A DNA stretch of 64,000 bases from Desulfobacterales bacterium (lineage in GTDB: Bacteria; Desulfobacterota; Desulfobacteria; Desulfobacterales; JAHEIW01). This document shows, in pieces, positions 52,487 to 62,824 of the stretch; the stretch's first letter is position 1; every line of letters begins with the position of its first letter. The DNA is taken from contig JASJAN010000035.1 of assembly GCA_030066985.1 (NCBI GenBank), positions 1 through 64,000 of the forward strand. The letters run 5' to 3'. A program made the position numbers and the translations under genes. The notes beneath the pieces are model-generated. The model did no database searches. It had not been told where the DNA came from and was given only the letters and a program-made list of their open reading frames with translations.

Positions 52487-53023
52487 GTGAAAACGAAACA
52501 GCGTAAATTTAAGAAAAAAAAATCGGACAACCGGAACAGGTCATTCGGGCCCAAAAACGAGAAAGAGATCATCAAGCAGATAGGGGCATTGGCCGAACCG
52601 CTTTGTGACAGCGAGGGTTTAGAGCTGGTGCACATCGAATTTCAGCGCGAATCCGGTGGCAGGATCTTACGCTTGTATATTGACCAACCTGCAGGCGTCA
52701 GCCTCGACGATTGTGTCAATGTCAGTCGCCAGTTAAATGATCTGCTCGATGTGAAGCTTGATGATATCGGACCTTACACATTGGAAGTGACATCACCAGG
52801 ACCGGAGCGGCCTCTGTCTAAGTTAAAGGATTATGAGCGTTTTAAAGGCCGCAAGGCGAAGATAAAGACACAGCTGCCGATTAATGAACAAAGGAACTTT
52901 ACCGGTGTTATTGTGGGAACATCTGCTGAACAAATAAAATTGTTATTTAATGAAAAAACCGTCGACATCCCGTTTGGTTATATCGCCAAAGCGCGGCTTG
53001 TCGATGCTGATGGAGAAATCTGA
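52487..53023 (+). CDS. rimP: Ribosome maturation factor RimP
   Basis: The 178-aa protein is needed for 30S maturation. It shows LCDSEGLELVHIEFQRE, RLYIDQPAGVSLDDCVNVSRQLNDLLD and YTLEVTSPGPERPLSK, all typical of RimP. An extra lysine-rich N-terminus of about 25 residues follows the GTG start at 52487; a later start is possible. It overlaps nusA by 1 bp (TGATG), so translation is coupled. Confidence 0.93.
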   Translation: MKTKQRKFKKKKSDNRNRSFGPKNEKEIIKQIGALAEPLCDSEGLELVHIEFQRESGGRILRLYIDQPAGVSLDDCVNVSRQLNDLLDVKLDDIGPYTLEVTSPGPERPLSKLKDYERFKGRKAKIKTQLPINEQRNFTGVIVGTSAEQIKLLFNEKTVDIPFGYIAKARLVDADGEI

Positions 53024-54603
53024 TGCAAATTTCAGATATCAAACGTGTTGTTGAACAGGTCAGCCGGGATAAGGGTATCGAACGAAAAGTGTTGATCAAA
53101 GCCCTGGAAGAGGCATTAAAATCTGCCGCGCGGAAAAAATTCGGCAACAAAATGGATATAGAGGTCCAATATAATGAAGATTCCGGAGAGATTGAAGTTT
53201 TTCAATTCAAGGATGTTGCTGAAGTCGTGACTGAACCGGCCCTTGAAATCAGTCTGGAAGAAGGCCGCAAGCTGGATCCGGGATGTGAAATCGGAGACAG
53301 CCTGGGCACAAAAATGGACACCAGCACCTTCGGCCGTATAGCGGCGCAGTCGGCCAAGCAAGTCATTATCCAGAAGATGAAAGATGCCGAAAAAGATGCT
53401 GTTTATTCCAGTTTTGTTGATCGCAAAGGTGAAACCATCAACGGTATTGTGCAGCGTATTGATCGAGGGGACATCATTGTCAACTTGGGGCACACTGAAG
53501 GTATCGTTCACGTTCGCGAGCAGGTTCCCAGAGAATCCTATCGACGCGGAGACCGCATCCGGGCATACATTTTAGATGTCCTGCATGAATCTCGCGGACC
53601 ACAGATCATTCTGTCGCGGACCCATCCGAATTTTCTGATTCATCTGTTTCGCACTGAAGTGCCTGAAATCAGGGAATCAATCGTAACCATTATGGGAGCA
53701 GCTCGTGAGCCGGGCATCCGCGCCAAAATTGCAGTGGCCTCCAATAACTCAGATATCGACCCCGTCGGCGCCTGTGTCGGCATGAAAGGCAGCCGCGTCC
53801 AAAATGTCGTCCAGGAGCTAAGAGGTGAAAAAATCGATATCATCCCTTGGCATGTCGATCCGGCCAAATTCGTATGCAATGCGCTGGCGCCAGCTGAAAT
53901 CTCCAGGGTAATTATCGATGAAGCCAATCAGACCATGGAGGTCATTGTGCCGGATGAGTTTTTGTCGATTGCCATCGGCAAAAAAGGACAGAATGTCCGA
54001 TTGGCGTCAAAATTGACCAGTTGGAATTTGGATGTCAAAAGTGAAACCAAATACACGATTGCTATGCAAAGCGGATATGATTCACTGGTTGCTTTGCCGG
54101 GCGTTGGCATCAGTATGGCGGATGCGCTCTATGAATTAGGCTTTTATTCAGCCGAAGAGGTCGGCAATGCTACGCCGGAAGATTTGATTCAGATCAGGGG
54201 GATCGGAGAAGAAACGGCCAAAAAATTGATTGCCGCCGCTCAAAAAGCTGTCGAAGAAACCGAGCAAGCTGAAGAACTGGAAGAGGACACCGTAAGCAAC
54301 GATGCGGACACCGCCGAAATAGATGCGACCGAGAGCGATGAAGCCGATGCTGCTAACCAGGCGCCTGTTGAGGAGAGCGAGCAAGCTGAAGAAGCAGCCA
54401 ATAGGGAAGCCGAAGCAGTCAACCAAACGGATACAAGCGAAACCAACGATTCCAGCGACGAAGTGCCGTTGGATGCTGAAGCACAGGATAATCAGTCCGC
54501 ATCAGAGGAGGTCGACGAAACGCCTGGTAATGCAGCTGAAATTTCCGAGACCGATAGTGCCAGCGATACTGAGCGCTCCGATGAAGAAACCGATAAGGCT
54601 TAA
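53023..54603 (+). CDS. nusA: Transcription termination/antitermination factor NusA
   Basis: The 526-aa protein has an N-terminal RNA polymerase-binding domain, an S1 domain (INGIVQRIDRGDIIVNLG), and KH1 and KH2 domains (DPVGACVGMKGSRVQNVVQE; FLSIAIGKKGQNVRLASKL). A helix-hairpin-helix pair follows at about 350-410. The last about 110 residues are an acidic Glu/Ala/Asp/Ser tail (SDEADAANQAPVEESEQAEE), an unusual extension compared with short NusA proteins. It is the second gene of the rimP-nusA-infB operon; no ylxR gene lies between it and infB. Confidence 0.96.
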   Translation: MQISDIKRVVEQVSRDKGIERKVLIKALEEALKSAARKKFGNKMDIEVQYNEDSGEIEVFQFKDVAEVVTEPALEISLEEGRKLDPGCEIGDSLGTKMDTSTFGRIAAQSAKQVIIQKMKDAEKDAVYSSFVDRKGETINGIVQRIDRGDIIVNLGHTEGIVHVREQVPRESYRRGDRIRAYILDVLHESRGPQIILSRTHPNFLIHLFRTEVPEIRESIVTIMGAAREPGIRAKIAVASNNSDIDPVGACVGMKGSRVQNVVQELRGEKIDIIPWHVDPAKFVCNALAPAEISRVIIDEANQTMEVIVPDEFLSIAIGKKGQNVRLASKLTSWNLDVKSETKYTIAMQSGYDSLVALPGVGISMADALYELGFYSAEEVGNATPEDLIQIRGIGEETAKKLIAAAQKAVEETEQAEELEEDTVSNDADTAEIDATESDEADAANQAPVEESEQAEEAANREAEAVNQTDTSETNDSSDEVPLDAEAQDNQSASEEVDETPGNAAEISETDSASDTERSDEETDKA

Positions 54604-54757
54604 ACGGATACCAAAGATCGTTAGTGAGGATCGTCAAGAAATAAGAACATCCATTAATAGTGAATGGATCGATTACTGAACCAACAACTATAGCGCCGGG
54701 TGCGGCTGCCAAACAGTAGCCACATAGCGGTACAGAACTAACTTTTTGGGGGAAACA

Positions 54758-57322
54758 ATGGCCAAGCTCAGGGTGTACGAACTTGCCAGAGATTTGAATA
54801 TGACCAACAAGGTGTTGATTGCCAAGCTCAATGACTTGGATATCGACGTAAAAAGCCATATGAGTGCCTTGGAAGAGGACATCATTACCAAAATCAAATC
54901 TTCTCTGTTTGGTGCCAAAGAAGAAACCGTTGAAGAAACACGGGTAAAACCAACAGTCATTCGGCGGCGTCGCAAAACAGTTAAAGTCGAAGTGGTCGAG
55001 TCTTTAGATGCAGAGGCAGAGGCGCAGGAAACTGATGCGGCTGAAACCCAGGCGGATACCGTATCTGAAGAAGCGGACGCAAAGGCTGCTCCAGAAGAGA
55101 TTGCTGAGAAAACGGTTGAACCCGAAAAGGTGGAAGAACCGGTCTCTGAGGAAAAATTGGTCGTCAAAGAAGAGGCCAAACCCCCCAAGGTTCGCAAGAA
55201 AGAACCTTCGGCTAAAATTATAAAACTGCCAATCAAACCGCCCGCAAAGCCATTAAAAGAGAAAAAGGCCGCTCCGCAGAAAGCAAAAATTCAAGCATTG
55301 CCTTCCCGCAAAGATATAGCTGAAACTCCAGCGAGGGGAGATGAGCCTTCGACGGCGGATAAAAAGAAAAGAAAACGCAAGAAAAAGTATGAAGAATCCG
55401 AAGTCGACAAGAAGTTTCTTAAGAAGAAAATTTCATTCCGCCGAAAAGCAGTAATCGAGGGAGAGGATCTTTACGGGGCAGGATATCGACCACGCAAGCA
55501 GCGCAAGATGGGTAAAGGTAAGAAACCTACCGGCGGTCAAAAGACTCAGATAACGGTTGCCAAAGCGATCAAGCGACGCATTAAAATTGATGATGCCATT
55601 GTTCTATCGGAACTGGCAAAACGCATGGGAATTAAAGCTGGTGAGATCATTAAGTTTATGATGGGGATGGGCTCCATGGCCACGGTCAATCAAACCATTG
55701 ATTTTGATACCGCCACACTCATCGCCAATGAATTTGATTATGAAGTGGAGCGCGCCAGCTTCGAGGAAGGGGCCCTGATAAAGCAAGAAACCGATGACCC
55801 TGCCAAACTGATACCGCGTCCACCGGTTGTTACCATCATGGGACATGTCGATCACGGTAAAACGTCTCTGCTGGATGTCATTCGTCAATCGCGAATATCA
55901 GAAATGGAAGCCGGCGGAATAACGCAACATATCGGCGCCTATCTTGTAGACACGGATAAGGGGCACATCGCCTTTTTAGATACCCCGGGGCACGAGGCCT
56001 TTACGGCAATGAGAGCACGCGGGGCCCAGGTGACCGATATTGTAGTTCTGGTAGTTGCAGCCGATGATGGTGTCATGCCGCAGACCAACGAGGCGATAAA
56101 TCATGCCAAGGCCGCGGATGTCCCCATCATCGTAGCCATCAATAAAATAGACAAACAGAATGCCGAACCCGATAAAGTACAGCGTGAACTTGCCGAAATC
56201 GGTCTGACACCTGAAGATTGGGGCGGGGATACAATTTATGTCAAAGTATCGGCTAAAGAGGCTGAAGGAATTGACGAACTACTCGAAATGATTTCGCTTC
56301 AGGCTGAAGTTCTTGAACTCAAAGCCAACCCCGACAAACTGGCCACGGGTCATGTTGTTGAAGCTAAAGTCGACTCAGGTCGGGGATCCATCGCAACCGT
56401 TTTGGTAAAAGAAGGTACGCTGCGCGCGAGTGACCCGGTCGTTTGCGGTATGCATTATGGCAGAATCCGGGCAATGCTTGATGACAGAGGCAGCTTGATT
56501 GAATCCGCAGGGCCCTCGATACCGGTTGAAATTGTTGGATTGTCTGGTGTGCCCATGGCCGGCGACGAATTTTTTGCACTAGATGATGAAAAAAATGCCA
56601 AGCAGGTCAGTGAAAATCGACAGCAAAAACAAAGATCAAAGGAGCTGGCCCAATCGAACCGCTTGAGCCTCGATAAGCTTTACGAGCGCATGCAAGAAGG
56701 TGAAATCAAAGATTTAAACCTCATCATTAAAGCCGATGTTCACGGTTCAATCGAAGCCTTAAACGATTCGCTGACGAAACTTTCCAATGATGAGGTTAAT
56801 GTAAACGTTGTTCATTCCGCCAGTGGTACGATCGCCGAATCCGATATTTCCCTGGCGACGGTTTCAAATGCCATTATTATCGGTTTTAATGTACGTCCAA
56901 CGCCAAAAGTCCAGGCTCTGGCCAACGATGAAAAAGTGGACATGCGGTTTTACAGTGTCATCTATGATGTTATCAAAGATGTCAAAAGCGCAATGGCTGG
57001 AATGATGGCATCCACATATGAGGAGCAGGTATTGGGTACGGCGGAAGTCCGCGAAGTTTTTCAGATTCCCAAAATTGGTAATATTGCCGGCTGTTATGTA
57101 ACCGATGGCAAGATTGAACGCGGCCAAAACCTGCGCCTTTTAAGAGATGGCGTTGTGGTGTTTGAAGGCAAAAATTCTTCGTTGCGCCGCTTTAAAGATG
57201 ATGTCAAAGAAGTCCAGGCCGGCTATGAGTGCGGCATCGGCATAGAGCATTTTAATGACATCAAAGTCGGCGATACGATTGATTGTTATTATATGAAGGA
57301 GATTAGGCCCGAAATAGAATAA
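54758..57322 (+). CDS. infB: Translation initiation factor IF-2
   Basis: The start is ATG 54758 ([13 protein letters not shown]) with GGGGGAAAC upstream; 854 aa. The N-terminal IF2-N domain is followed by a long Glu/Lys/Pro-rich linker, then IF2-N2. The GTPase domain shows G1 [16 protein letters not shown] (G3) and NKID (G4). The C-terminal domains bind fMet-tRNA. It positions initiator tRNA on the 30S subunit. Confidence 0.97.
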   Translation: MAKLRVYELARDLNMTNKVLIAKLNDLDIDVKSHMSALEEDIITKIKSSLFGAKEETVEETRVKPTVIRRRRKTVKVEVVESLDAEAEAQETDAAETQADTVSEEADAKAAPEEIAEKTVEPEKVEEPVSEEKLVVKEEAKPPKVRKKEPSAKIIKLPIKPPAKPLKEKKAAPQKAKIQALPSRKDIAETPARGDEPSTADKKKRKRKKKYEESEVDKKFLKKKISFRRKAVIEGEDLYGAGYRPRKQRKMGKGKKPTGGQKTQITVAKAIKRRIKIDDAIVLSELAKRMGIKAGEIIKFMMGMGSMATVNQTIDFDTATLIANEFDYEVERASFEEGALIKQETDDPAKLIPRPPVVTIMGHVDHGKTSLLDVIRQSRISEMEAGGITQHIGAYLVDTDKGHIAFLDTPGHEAFTAMRARGAQVTDIVVLVVAADDGVMPQTNEAINHAKAADVPIIVAINKIDKQNAEPDKVQRELAEIGLTPEDWGGDTIYVKVSAKEAEGIDELLEMISLQAEVLELKANPDKLATGHVVEAKVDSGRGSIATVLVKEGTLRASDPVVCGMHYGRIRAMLDDRGSLIESAGPSIPVEIVGLSGVPMAGDEFFALDDEKNAKQVSENRQQKQRSKELAQSNRLSLDKLYERMQEGEIKDLNLIIKADVHGSIEALNDSLTKLSNDEVNVNVVHSASGTIAESDISLATVSNAIIIGFNVRPTPKVQALANDEKVDMRFYSVIYDVIKDVKSAMAGMMASTYEEQVLGTAEVREVFQIPKIGNIAGCYVTDGKIERGQNLRLLRDGVVVFEGKNSSLRRFKDDVKEVQAGYECGIGIEHFNDIKVGDTIDCYYMKEIRPEIE

Positions 57323-57467
57323 AAACTGTTTCAAGCCATTCATGTTTTGTCCGCTGGACTGCGTTATAATTTGGTTCAAAATACTCGCGTACTATCGTGT
57401 ACGCTCCGCTTTTGAACCATATCAAGCCTTGCCAGCGAACAAAACCTAAACGCCTTGAAACAGTTTT
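57322..57467. repeat. Triple-nested palindromic element after infB
   Basis: The outermost arm AAAACTGTTTCAAG starts on the last base of the infB stop and pairs perfectly with CTTGAAACAGTTTT (57454-57467). The middle arm is GTTTTGTCCGCTGG / CCAGCGAACAAAAC (13 of 14). The inner arm is GGTTCAAAA / TTTTGAACC, with tip GCGTAC/GTACGC. Read in reverse, GTTCGCTGGCAAGGC and AAAAGCGGAGCGTACACG match the element at 23690-23859. Confidence 0.8.
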
Positions 57468-57571
57468 AACTTATATTAAAAAATTGCTTCTGACAGAGAT
57501 CCTCTTGTGGGGAGTTTAAAGATAAAACCTAAGTTTACAACACAGCGGCCCTTTCAGAGAATAAAAAGACT

Positions 57572-57859
57572 ATGGTCGTAGGAATTGGAACGATTACCTT
57601 TAGACTGCATGACTGCCGCTCTTTAAAGGGAAAACGAAAAGTGGTTCGGGCGATCGTCAGTCGGCTGCGCAATAATTTTAATGCATCGATAGCGGAAGTG
57701 GCATCAAACGATATACATCAGCGCGCCGAAATTGGCTTTTCGATGGTCGGCAATGATAATGCTGTCATTAACTCAAAACTGGACAAGATCATTAATATGG
57801 CCGAAGACCTCGGCCTGGCGGAAATTATTGACACTGAGATAGAAATCATTCATTTATGA
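57572..57859 (+). CDS. ylxP: DUF503 family protein (YlxP-like)
   Basis: This 95-aa ferredoxin-fold protein has LHDCRSLKGKRKVVRAIVSR and VASNDIHQRAEIGFSMVGND, the DUF503 signature. It commonly lies between infB and rbfA, as here, and its role in ribosome biogenesis is suspected but not defined. It overlaps rbfA by 4 bp (ATGA). Confidence 0.9.
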   Translation: MVVGIGTITFRLHDCRSLKGKRKVVRAIVSRLRNNFNASIAEVASNDIHQRAEIGFSMVGNDNAVINSKLDKIINMAEDLGLAEIIDTEIEIIHL

Positions 57860-58218
57860 TCCCTTTTGCACGATCAGACCGGGTTAGCGGATTAATTCAA
57901 AAAGTATTATCTGAGTTAATACAAAAAGATATCAAAGACCCGCGGTTGACAATGGCTACCATTACCGGAGTAGACGTTTCGCGTGACTTGAAGCTGGCCC
58001 GCATATATTTTACGACCCCCAAAGGCGAGCAGAAAAAAGATGCGGCCATCAAAGGGTTTAACAGTGCCCGCGGGTTTATCAAGCGGACCCTGGCAAGTGA
58101 GCTGGATCTAAAATACATGCCGGATTTGAAATTTTTTTACGATGAATCCATCGAGTATGGTGCTCAGATTGACAGCTTGATCAAAATAGCCAAAGAAAAA
58201 AATGGAGAAGATTCTTAA
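57856..58218 (+). CDS. rbfA: Ribosome-binding factor A
   Basis: This 120-aa KH-type protein needed for 16S 5'-end maturation and cold adaptation contains RVSGLIQKVLSELIQKDIKD, RDLKLARIYFT and the C-terminal PDLKFFYDESIEYGAQID, all conserved in RbfA. It overlaps ylxP (4 bp) and the DHH phosphoesterase gene (17 bp). Confidence 0.95.
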   Translation: MIPFARSDRVSGLIQKVLSELIQKDIKDPRLTMATITGVDVSRDLKLARIYFTTPKGEQKKDAAIKGFNSARGFIKRTLASELDLKYMPDLKFFYDESIEYGAQIDSLIKIAKEKNGEDS

Positions 58219-59173
58219 ACACATTAAGACCAGCCGAAGCATTTTGGTCGCATCACATGCAGAACCTGACGGAGATTGTCTCGGTTCGCTGGTGGCGCTG
58301 GGATTGGCATTGAGCAAACTTGATAAAAAGATCACCATGTTTAATCCAAGCCCCATACCAGCCGTTTACCGATTTCTGCCGGGTGTTGAACGCATCGTAA
58401 CACAAATCAAAGAAGCTGAAGCCTATGATTTGGCCATCATACTGGATTGTGGCGACATTATCAGAGTCGGTGATCAAAGTGCCCTTGTTGACCAGATAGC
58501 AGTCGTGGTTAACATCGATCACCACGTTTCCAACACCGGCTTTGGGCACATCCAGCTCATTGATACCGATGCCTGCGCGACTGCTGAAATCGTCTATCGA
58601 TTGATCAATGCGCTTGATATCCCTTTTGACAAAGCAATTGCAACTTCCATTTACCTTGGCATATTAACGGATACGGGCTCTTTTCGTTTTTCAAATACCA
58701 ACCCGGCGGCCTTTGAGATCAGTAAAGCCATGACCGACATTGGTGTTGAGCCCCACACGGTGGCGCAACGTGTATTTGGAACCTATTCTTTGGGACGTAT
58801 CAAACTGTTAAATATGGCCTTAAATTCGATTGAAATTTCAGGAAACGGCAAATTGTCATTGATGACTGTAAGCCGCAGTATGTTAAATTCAACCGGAACG
58901 AGTACCGAAGATATAGACGGTTTGATCAATTATGCGCGCCGTATTGAAGATGTTAAGGTTGCAGCTCTTATCCATGAGATTAAAAACGGAGCCGGTAAAT
59001 TTACCAATATGAACCGCTACCATGTCAGTTTGCGTTCGGACAACACGGTAGACGTTGCTAAAATTGCCGGTAATTTTGGCGGTGGCGGTCATACCAGTGC
59101 TGCCGGATTTCAGATTGAATCAACTCTGGTGGCATTGAAAGAAAAGATCATCGAGCTGGCAGATGACCTATAA
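58202..59173 (+). CDS. nrnA: Bifunctional oligoribonuclease/PAP phosphatase NrnA (DHH family)
   Basis: This 323-aa protein has a DHH domain with SHAEPDGDCLGS, ILDCGD and the DHH motif NIDHHVSN, followed by a DHHA1 domain with GGGGHTSAAGF. It degrades short oligoribonucleotides and 3'-phosphoadenosine 5'-phosphate in an Mn2+-dependent manner. The ATG lies within rbfA, giving a 17-bp overlap and likely translational coupling. Confidence 0.93.
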   Translation: MEKILKHIKTSRSILVASHAEPDGDCLGSLVALGLALSKLDKKITMFNPSPIPAVYRFLPGVERIVTQIKEAEAYDLAIILDCGDIIRVGDQSALVDQIAVVVNIDHHVSNTGFGHIQLIDTDACATAEIVYRLINALDIPFDKAIATSIYLGILTDTGSFRFSNTNPAAFEISKAMTDIGVEPHTVAQRVFGTYSLGRIKLLNMALNSIEISGNGKLSLMTVSRSMLNSTGTSTEDIDGLINYARRIEDVKVAALIHEIKNGAGKFTNMNRYHVSLRSDNTVDVAKIAGNFGGGGHTSAAGFQIESTLVALKEKIIELADDL

Positions 59174-59233
59174 ACCGACCGGTTAACGCGCGAAAGGATC
59201 GCGTTCGTAAACCGCGCATGAAAAGAACACCCC

Positions 59234-60160
59234 ATGCAGGCACAGCAGCAAAGCGGGATAATCGTTGTCAATAAACCTACGGATATCTCCTCTGCAAAGG
59301 TCGTTGCAAAGGTCAAACACCTGTTAAACGCGAAAAAGGTTGGTCATGCCGGCACGCTGGATCCCTTCGCAGAAGGTGTTTTGGTTTGTTGCATAAATGA
59401 CGCCACTCGCTTGGCGCAGTTTCTGCTGACAGGTAATAAAACTTACGATGCAACCCTGAAGCTGGGAATCGAAACCGATACGCAAGATTCGACCGGAGCT
59501 GTTATTGCCACCAAAGCGGTTAGGGGCTATACGGAAAAAGAGATAACATCGACTGTTCAAAAATTCATCGGGTCGATTAAACAGCAGCCACCCATTTTTT
59601 CGGCCTTAAAACACAAAGGAACACCGCTATACAAATTGGCACGGCAGGGTCGACCGGTTCAAAAGCCGGCGCGACGCGTTTATATAACAGACATAAAAAT
59701 TCTTGAAATAAATCTGCCGCTGGTTCATTTAGAGGTGTCGTGTTCCGCCGGAACTTACATTCGCACCTTGTGTGCCGATATCGGCAAGCAGCTGGGATGT
59801 GGCGGCCATTTGCTGGCCCTCAAGCGCACCGAGAGCAGCGGTTTCACAATTCATCAGGCTATATCGCTGCCACAACTGGAAAAGCAGGCAACAAACCGGG
59901 CATTTAATGGCAGTATAATCAGCATGACAGATGCCCTGGCAGATATGCCGGGGTATACGGCCGATCAAGATTTGAAAAAAAAAATCAAATATGGTCAGCC
60001 GGTTCAAAAAACAGATATTGATCTGGATCGTATGCCAGCAGATGTATTCAAACAAGACACTTATCTGAAAATTATAGATGCCAACAATGCATTGCTGGCT
60101 GTGATCAGGTATTTGAAAAACCAGGACAAATTTGCTTACACCTGTGTTTTTCAAAATTAA
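59234..60160 (+). CDS. truB: tRNA pseudouridine(55) synthase
   Basis: This 308-aa protein forms pseudouridine 55 in the tRNA T-loop. Catalytic Asp43 lies in VGHAGTLDPFAEGVL, followed by TKTYD-like NKTYDATLKLG and SAGTYIRTLCADIGKQLG. A C-terminal PUA-like region is present. It lies 60 bp after nrnA and 51 bp before rpsO. Confidence 0.96.
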   Translation: MQAQQQSGIIVVNKPTDISSAKVVAKVKHLLNAKKVGHAGTLDPFAEGVLVCCINDATRLAQFLLTGNKTYDATLKLGIETDTQDSTGAVIATKAVRGYTEKEITSTVQKFIGSIKQQPPIFSALKHKGTPLYKLARQGRPVQKPARRVYITDIKILEINLPLVHLEVSCSAGTYIRTLCADIGKQLGCGGHLLALKRTESSGFTIHQAISLPQLEKQATNRAFNGSIISMTDALADMPGYTADQDLKKKIKYGQPVQKTDIDLDRMPADVFKQDTYLKIIDANNALLAVIRYLKNQDKFAYTCVFQN

Positions 60161-60211
60161 ACATGACAGAAGCACCATCAAGGACCATTATCCGAACAGG
60201 AGGCTGTAACA

Positions 60212-60481
60212 GTGGTTTTCGACACAGAAGAAAAAAAGAAATTGATTGACAAATTCAAACTTCACGAGACAGACACCGGATCGCCGGAAGTTCAGGTCGG
60301 TTTATTGACCTACCGTATTTCCTCCCTCACTGAGCATCTAAAAATTCACAAAAAGGATCATCATTCCCGCAGAGGTTTGCTGATGCTCGTCGGCAGGCGC
60401 CGCAGGCTGTTAAACTATGTGAAACACAAAGATGTCAATCGCTACCGGGCGATCATCGATACGCTGGGGCTGAAACGGTAA
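60212..60481 (+). CDS. rpsO: 30S ribosomal protein S15
   Basis: The 89-aa protein shows [38 protein letters not shown] and [11 protein letters not shown], the standard S15 pattern. The start is GTG at 60212, with AGGAGG upstream. It binds the 16S central domain. In the usual order it precedes pnp; the 243-bp gap between them holds small AT-rich stems but no named element. Confidence 0.98.
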   Translation: MVFDTEEKKKLIDKFKLHETDTGSPEVQVGLLTYRISSLTEHLKIHKKDHHSRRGLLMLVGRRRRLLNYVKHKDVNRYRAIIDTLGLKR

Positions 60482-60724
60482 ATTGCAGAATCGGCGCATC
60501 CCTTTCGTGTCAAATTTCAACGGTTTCAGCGCTGGAATCTCAGACCGTTGCGGACCGGCGCGGCAACGATACATGACATATTCGCTGCTAGAAACCCAAT
60601 TCTTAAGACATTTAGAATTGATCGCTCAAGACCGTTTACCGTAATGTATTTTAAATTGCCAGATTGAACAGCTGGCTTAATGCCAACTTAAAATGACGGC
60701 ATGGTTTACAATTTAGGAGAAAAA

Positions 60725-62824
60725 ATGGAAATTTTAGTAGAGGAAGAACTGGGAGGCAAAACTCTCAATATCCAGGCCAATAAAGTTGCCAAACAGGCAT
60801 CCGGGTCCGTAGTCGTCCAATATGGAGACACGATTGTCCTCGTCACTGTAGTGGCTGCCCATGAAGAGAGGATATCAGATTTTTTGCCCCTGACCGTAGA
60901 ATATCAAGAAAAAATTTATGCCGCCGGGCGCATTCCCGGTAACTATTTTCGTCGTGAAATTGGACGACCTAGTGAAAAAGAAACCTTAACTGCCCGCCTG
61001 ATCGATCGACCGATAAGGCCCCTATTTCCGAAAGATTGGCGCTATGAAATTCAAGTTATTGCAACCGTATTATCCATGGATCAGGAAAATGACCCGGATA
61101 CGCTGGCAATGATCGGCGCTTCGACGGCACTGGAGATTTCAGACATCCCATTTGCAGGTCCGATTGCCTGTGTGCGGGTGGGCCGCATCGACGGTCAGTT
61201 GAAAATCAATCCCCCCACATCGGAATTGGAAAATAGCGATATCAACATCATCGTTGCCGGCTCCAAGACCGGTGTGGTGATGGTGGAAGGCGGCAGTGAT
61301 GTGGTCAGTGAAGCCGATATGCTCGAAGCGATTTTTTTCGGTCATCGCGAAATGCAGCCACTGATTGATCTGCAGCTTAAACTAAAAGAAACACATGGAC
61401 GGCCGAAAAGAACGTATACCCCGCCGGAAAAAGATCCGAAGCTGGTCGATATGCTGAATGAAACGGCAGCCGGGCGGTTGCGAGAAGCAATTTTAATCCC
61501 TAAAAAAACAAAACGCTCAGCAGCCGTACGCGAACTCAAGGCCGAAATATTTGAGAACCTGGGCGAAGACTATGAAGACCGCAAATCGGAAGTGTACGCC
61601 ATATTAAAAGACCTGCAGAAAAATATCAGCCGAGACCTGATTTTGAAAGAAAACCGTCGTATCGATAATCGCAAATTCGATGAAATCCGACCGATCACCT
61701 GTGAGGTGGGGTTATTACCCAGACCCCATGGCAGCGCCCTATTCACCCGTGGCGAAACCCAGGTTCTGGGCGTATTGACACTGGGCTCCGGACAGGATGA
61801 GCAACGGGTTGAAACATTGTATGGCGAAGAATTCAGACCCTTTATGCTGCATTATAATTTTCCGCCATATTCTGTGGGCGAAACCCGGCGTATCTCCGGC
61901 CCGTCGCGCCGTGATATCGGACATGGCGGGTTATCGACCCGCGCGATCGAAAGAATATTGCCGGATAAAGAAAAATTCGATTATACCATTCGACTGGTCT
62001 CAGAAGTTTTAGAATCCAACGGTTCTTCTTCTATGGGCACCGTGTGTTCCTGCTGTATGGCCTTAATGGACGGCGGAGTGCCCATCAAGACGCCGGTGGC
62101 CGGTATTGCCATGGGCCTGGTAAAAGAAGAGGATCAAGTCGTCATTCTTTCTGACATCTTGGGAGATGAAGACCATACCGGTGATATGGATTTTAAGGTG
62201 ACGGGCACCGAAGAAGGAATCACCGCGCTGCAAATGGACATCAAAATCCACGAACTGTCCAAAGAAATCATGCAAAAGGCTTTGGAGCAGGCCCGTGTGG
62301 GACGGATTCATATCCTCAACAAGATGTTGGAAACCATTCGAGAGCCGCGCAAAGAAATTTCACCGTATGCACCGACGATCACCACGATTAAAATTAACCC
62401 GGACAAAATCCGTGAGGTCATCGGACCCGGTGGTAAAATCATTCGCGGCATCCAAAGCGAAACCAATACCAGTATTGAAATCGATGATTCCGGAATGGTA
62501 AAAATCGCCGCCTACTCCAAAGAAGAAGGCCAGGCGGCAATTAAAATGGTGGAAGATCTTACCCAGGAACCCGAAATCGGCGCTATCTATGAAGGAACCG
62601 TTGTCAAAGTTACTGATTTCGGTGCTTTCGTGCAGATCCTGCCGGGTACAGATGGCCTGGTGCATATCTCTCAGCTGGCCAATCGGCGCATCACCAAAGT
62701 AACCGATGTTGTCAAAGAGGGGGATTCGCTAAAGGTCAAGGTGCTGGAAATCAGCCGGGATGGCAAAATCCGGCTCAGTCATAAAGCTGTCCTGGAAGAA
62801 AAACATGGCCGCGAACGTAAATAA
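60725..62824 (+). CDS. pnp: Polynucleotide phosphorylase
   Basis: This 699-aa enzyme carries out phosphorolytic 3'-5' RNA decay. It has two RNase PH domains ([39 protein letters not shown]), a KH domain ([20 protein letters not shown]) and an S1 domain ([20 protein letters not shown]). I choose ATG 60725 because TAGGAG lies directly upstream; an in-frame ATG at 60701 has no ribosome-binding site. It overlaps the next gene by 20 bp. Confidence 0.97.
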   Translation: MEILVEEELGGKTLNIQANKVAKQASGSVVVQYGDTIVLVTVVAAHEERISDFLPLTVEYQEKIYAAGRIPGNYFRREIGRPSEKETLTARLIDRPIRPLFPKDWRYEIQVIATVLSMDQENDPDTLAMIGASTALEISDIPFAGPIACVRVGRIDGQLKINPPTSELENSDINIIVAGSKTGVVMVEGGSDVVSEADMLEAIFFGHREMQPLIDLQLKLKETHGRPKRTYTPPEKDPKLVDMLNETAAGRLREAILIPKKTKRSAAVRELKAEIFENLGEDYEDRKSEVYAILKDLQKNISRDLILKENRRIDNRKFDEIRPITCEVGLLPRPHGSALFTRGETQVLGVLTLGSGQDEQRVETLYGEEFRPFMLHYNFPPYSVGETRRISGPSRRDIGHGGLSTRAIERILPDKEKFDYTIRLVSEVLESNGSSSMGTVCSCCMALMDGGVPIKTPVAGIAMGLVKEEDQVVILSDILGDEDHTGDMDFKVTGTEEGITALQMDIKIHELSKEIMQKALEQARVGRIHILNKMLETIREPRKEISPYAPTITTIKINPDKIREVIGPGGKIIRGIQSETNTSIEIDDSGMVKIAAYSKEEGQAAIKMVEDLTQEPEIGAIYEGTVVKVTDFGAFVQILPGTDGLVHISQLANRRITKVTDVVKEGDSLKVKVLEISRDGKIRLSHKAVLEEKHGRERK

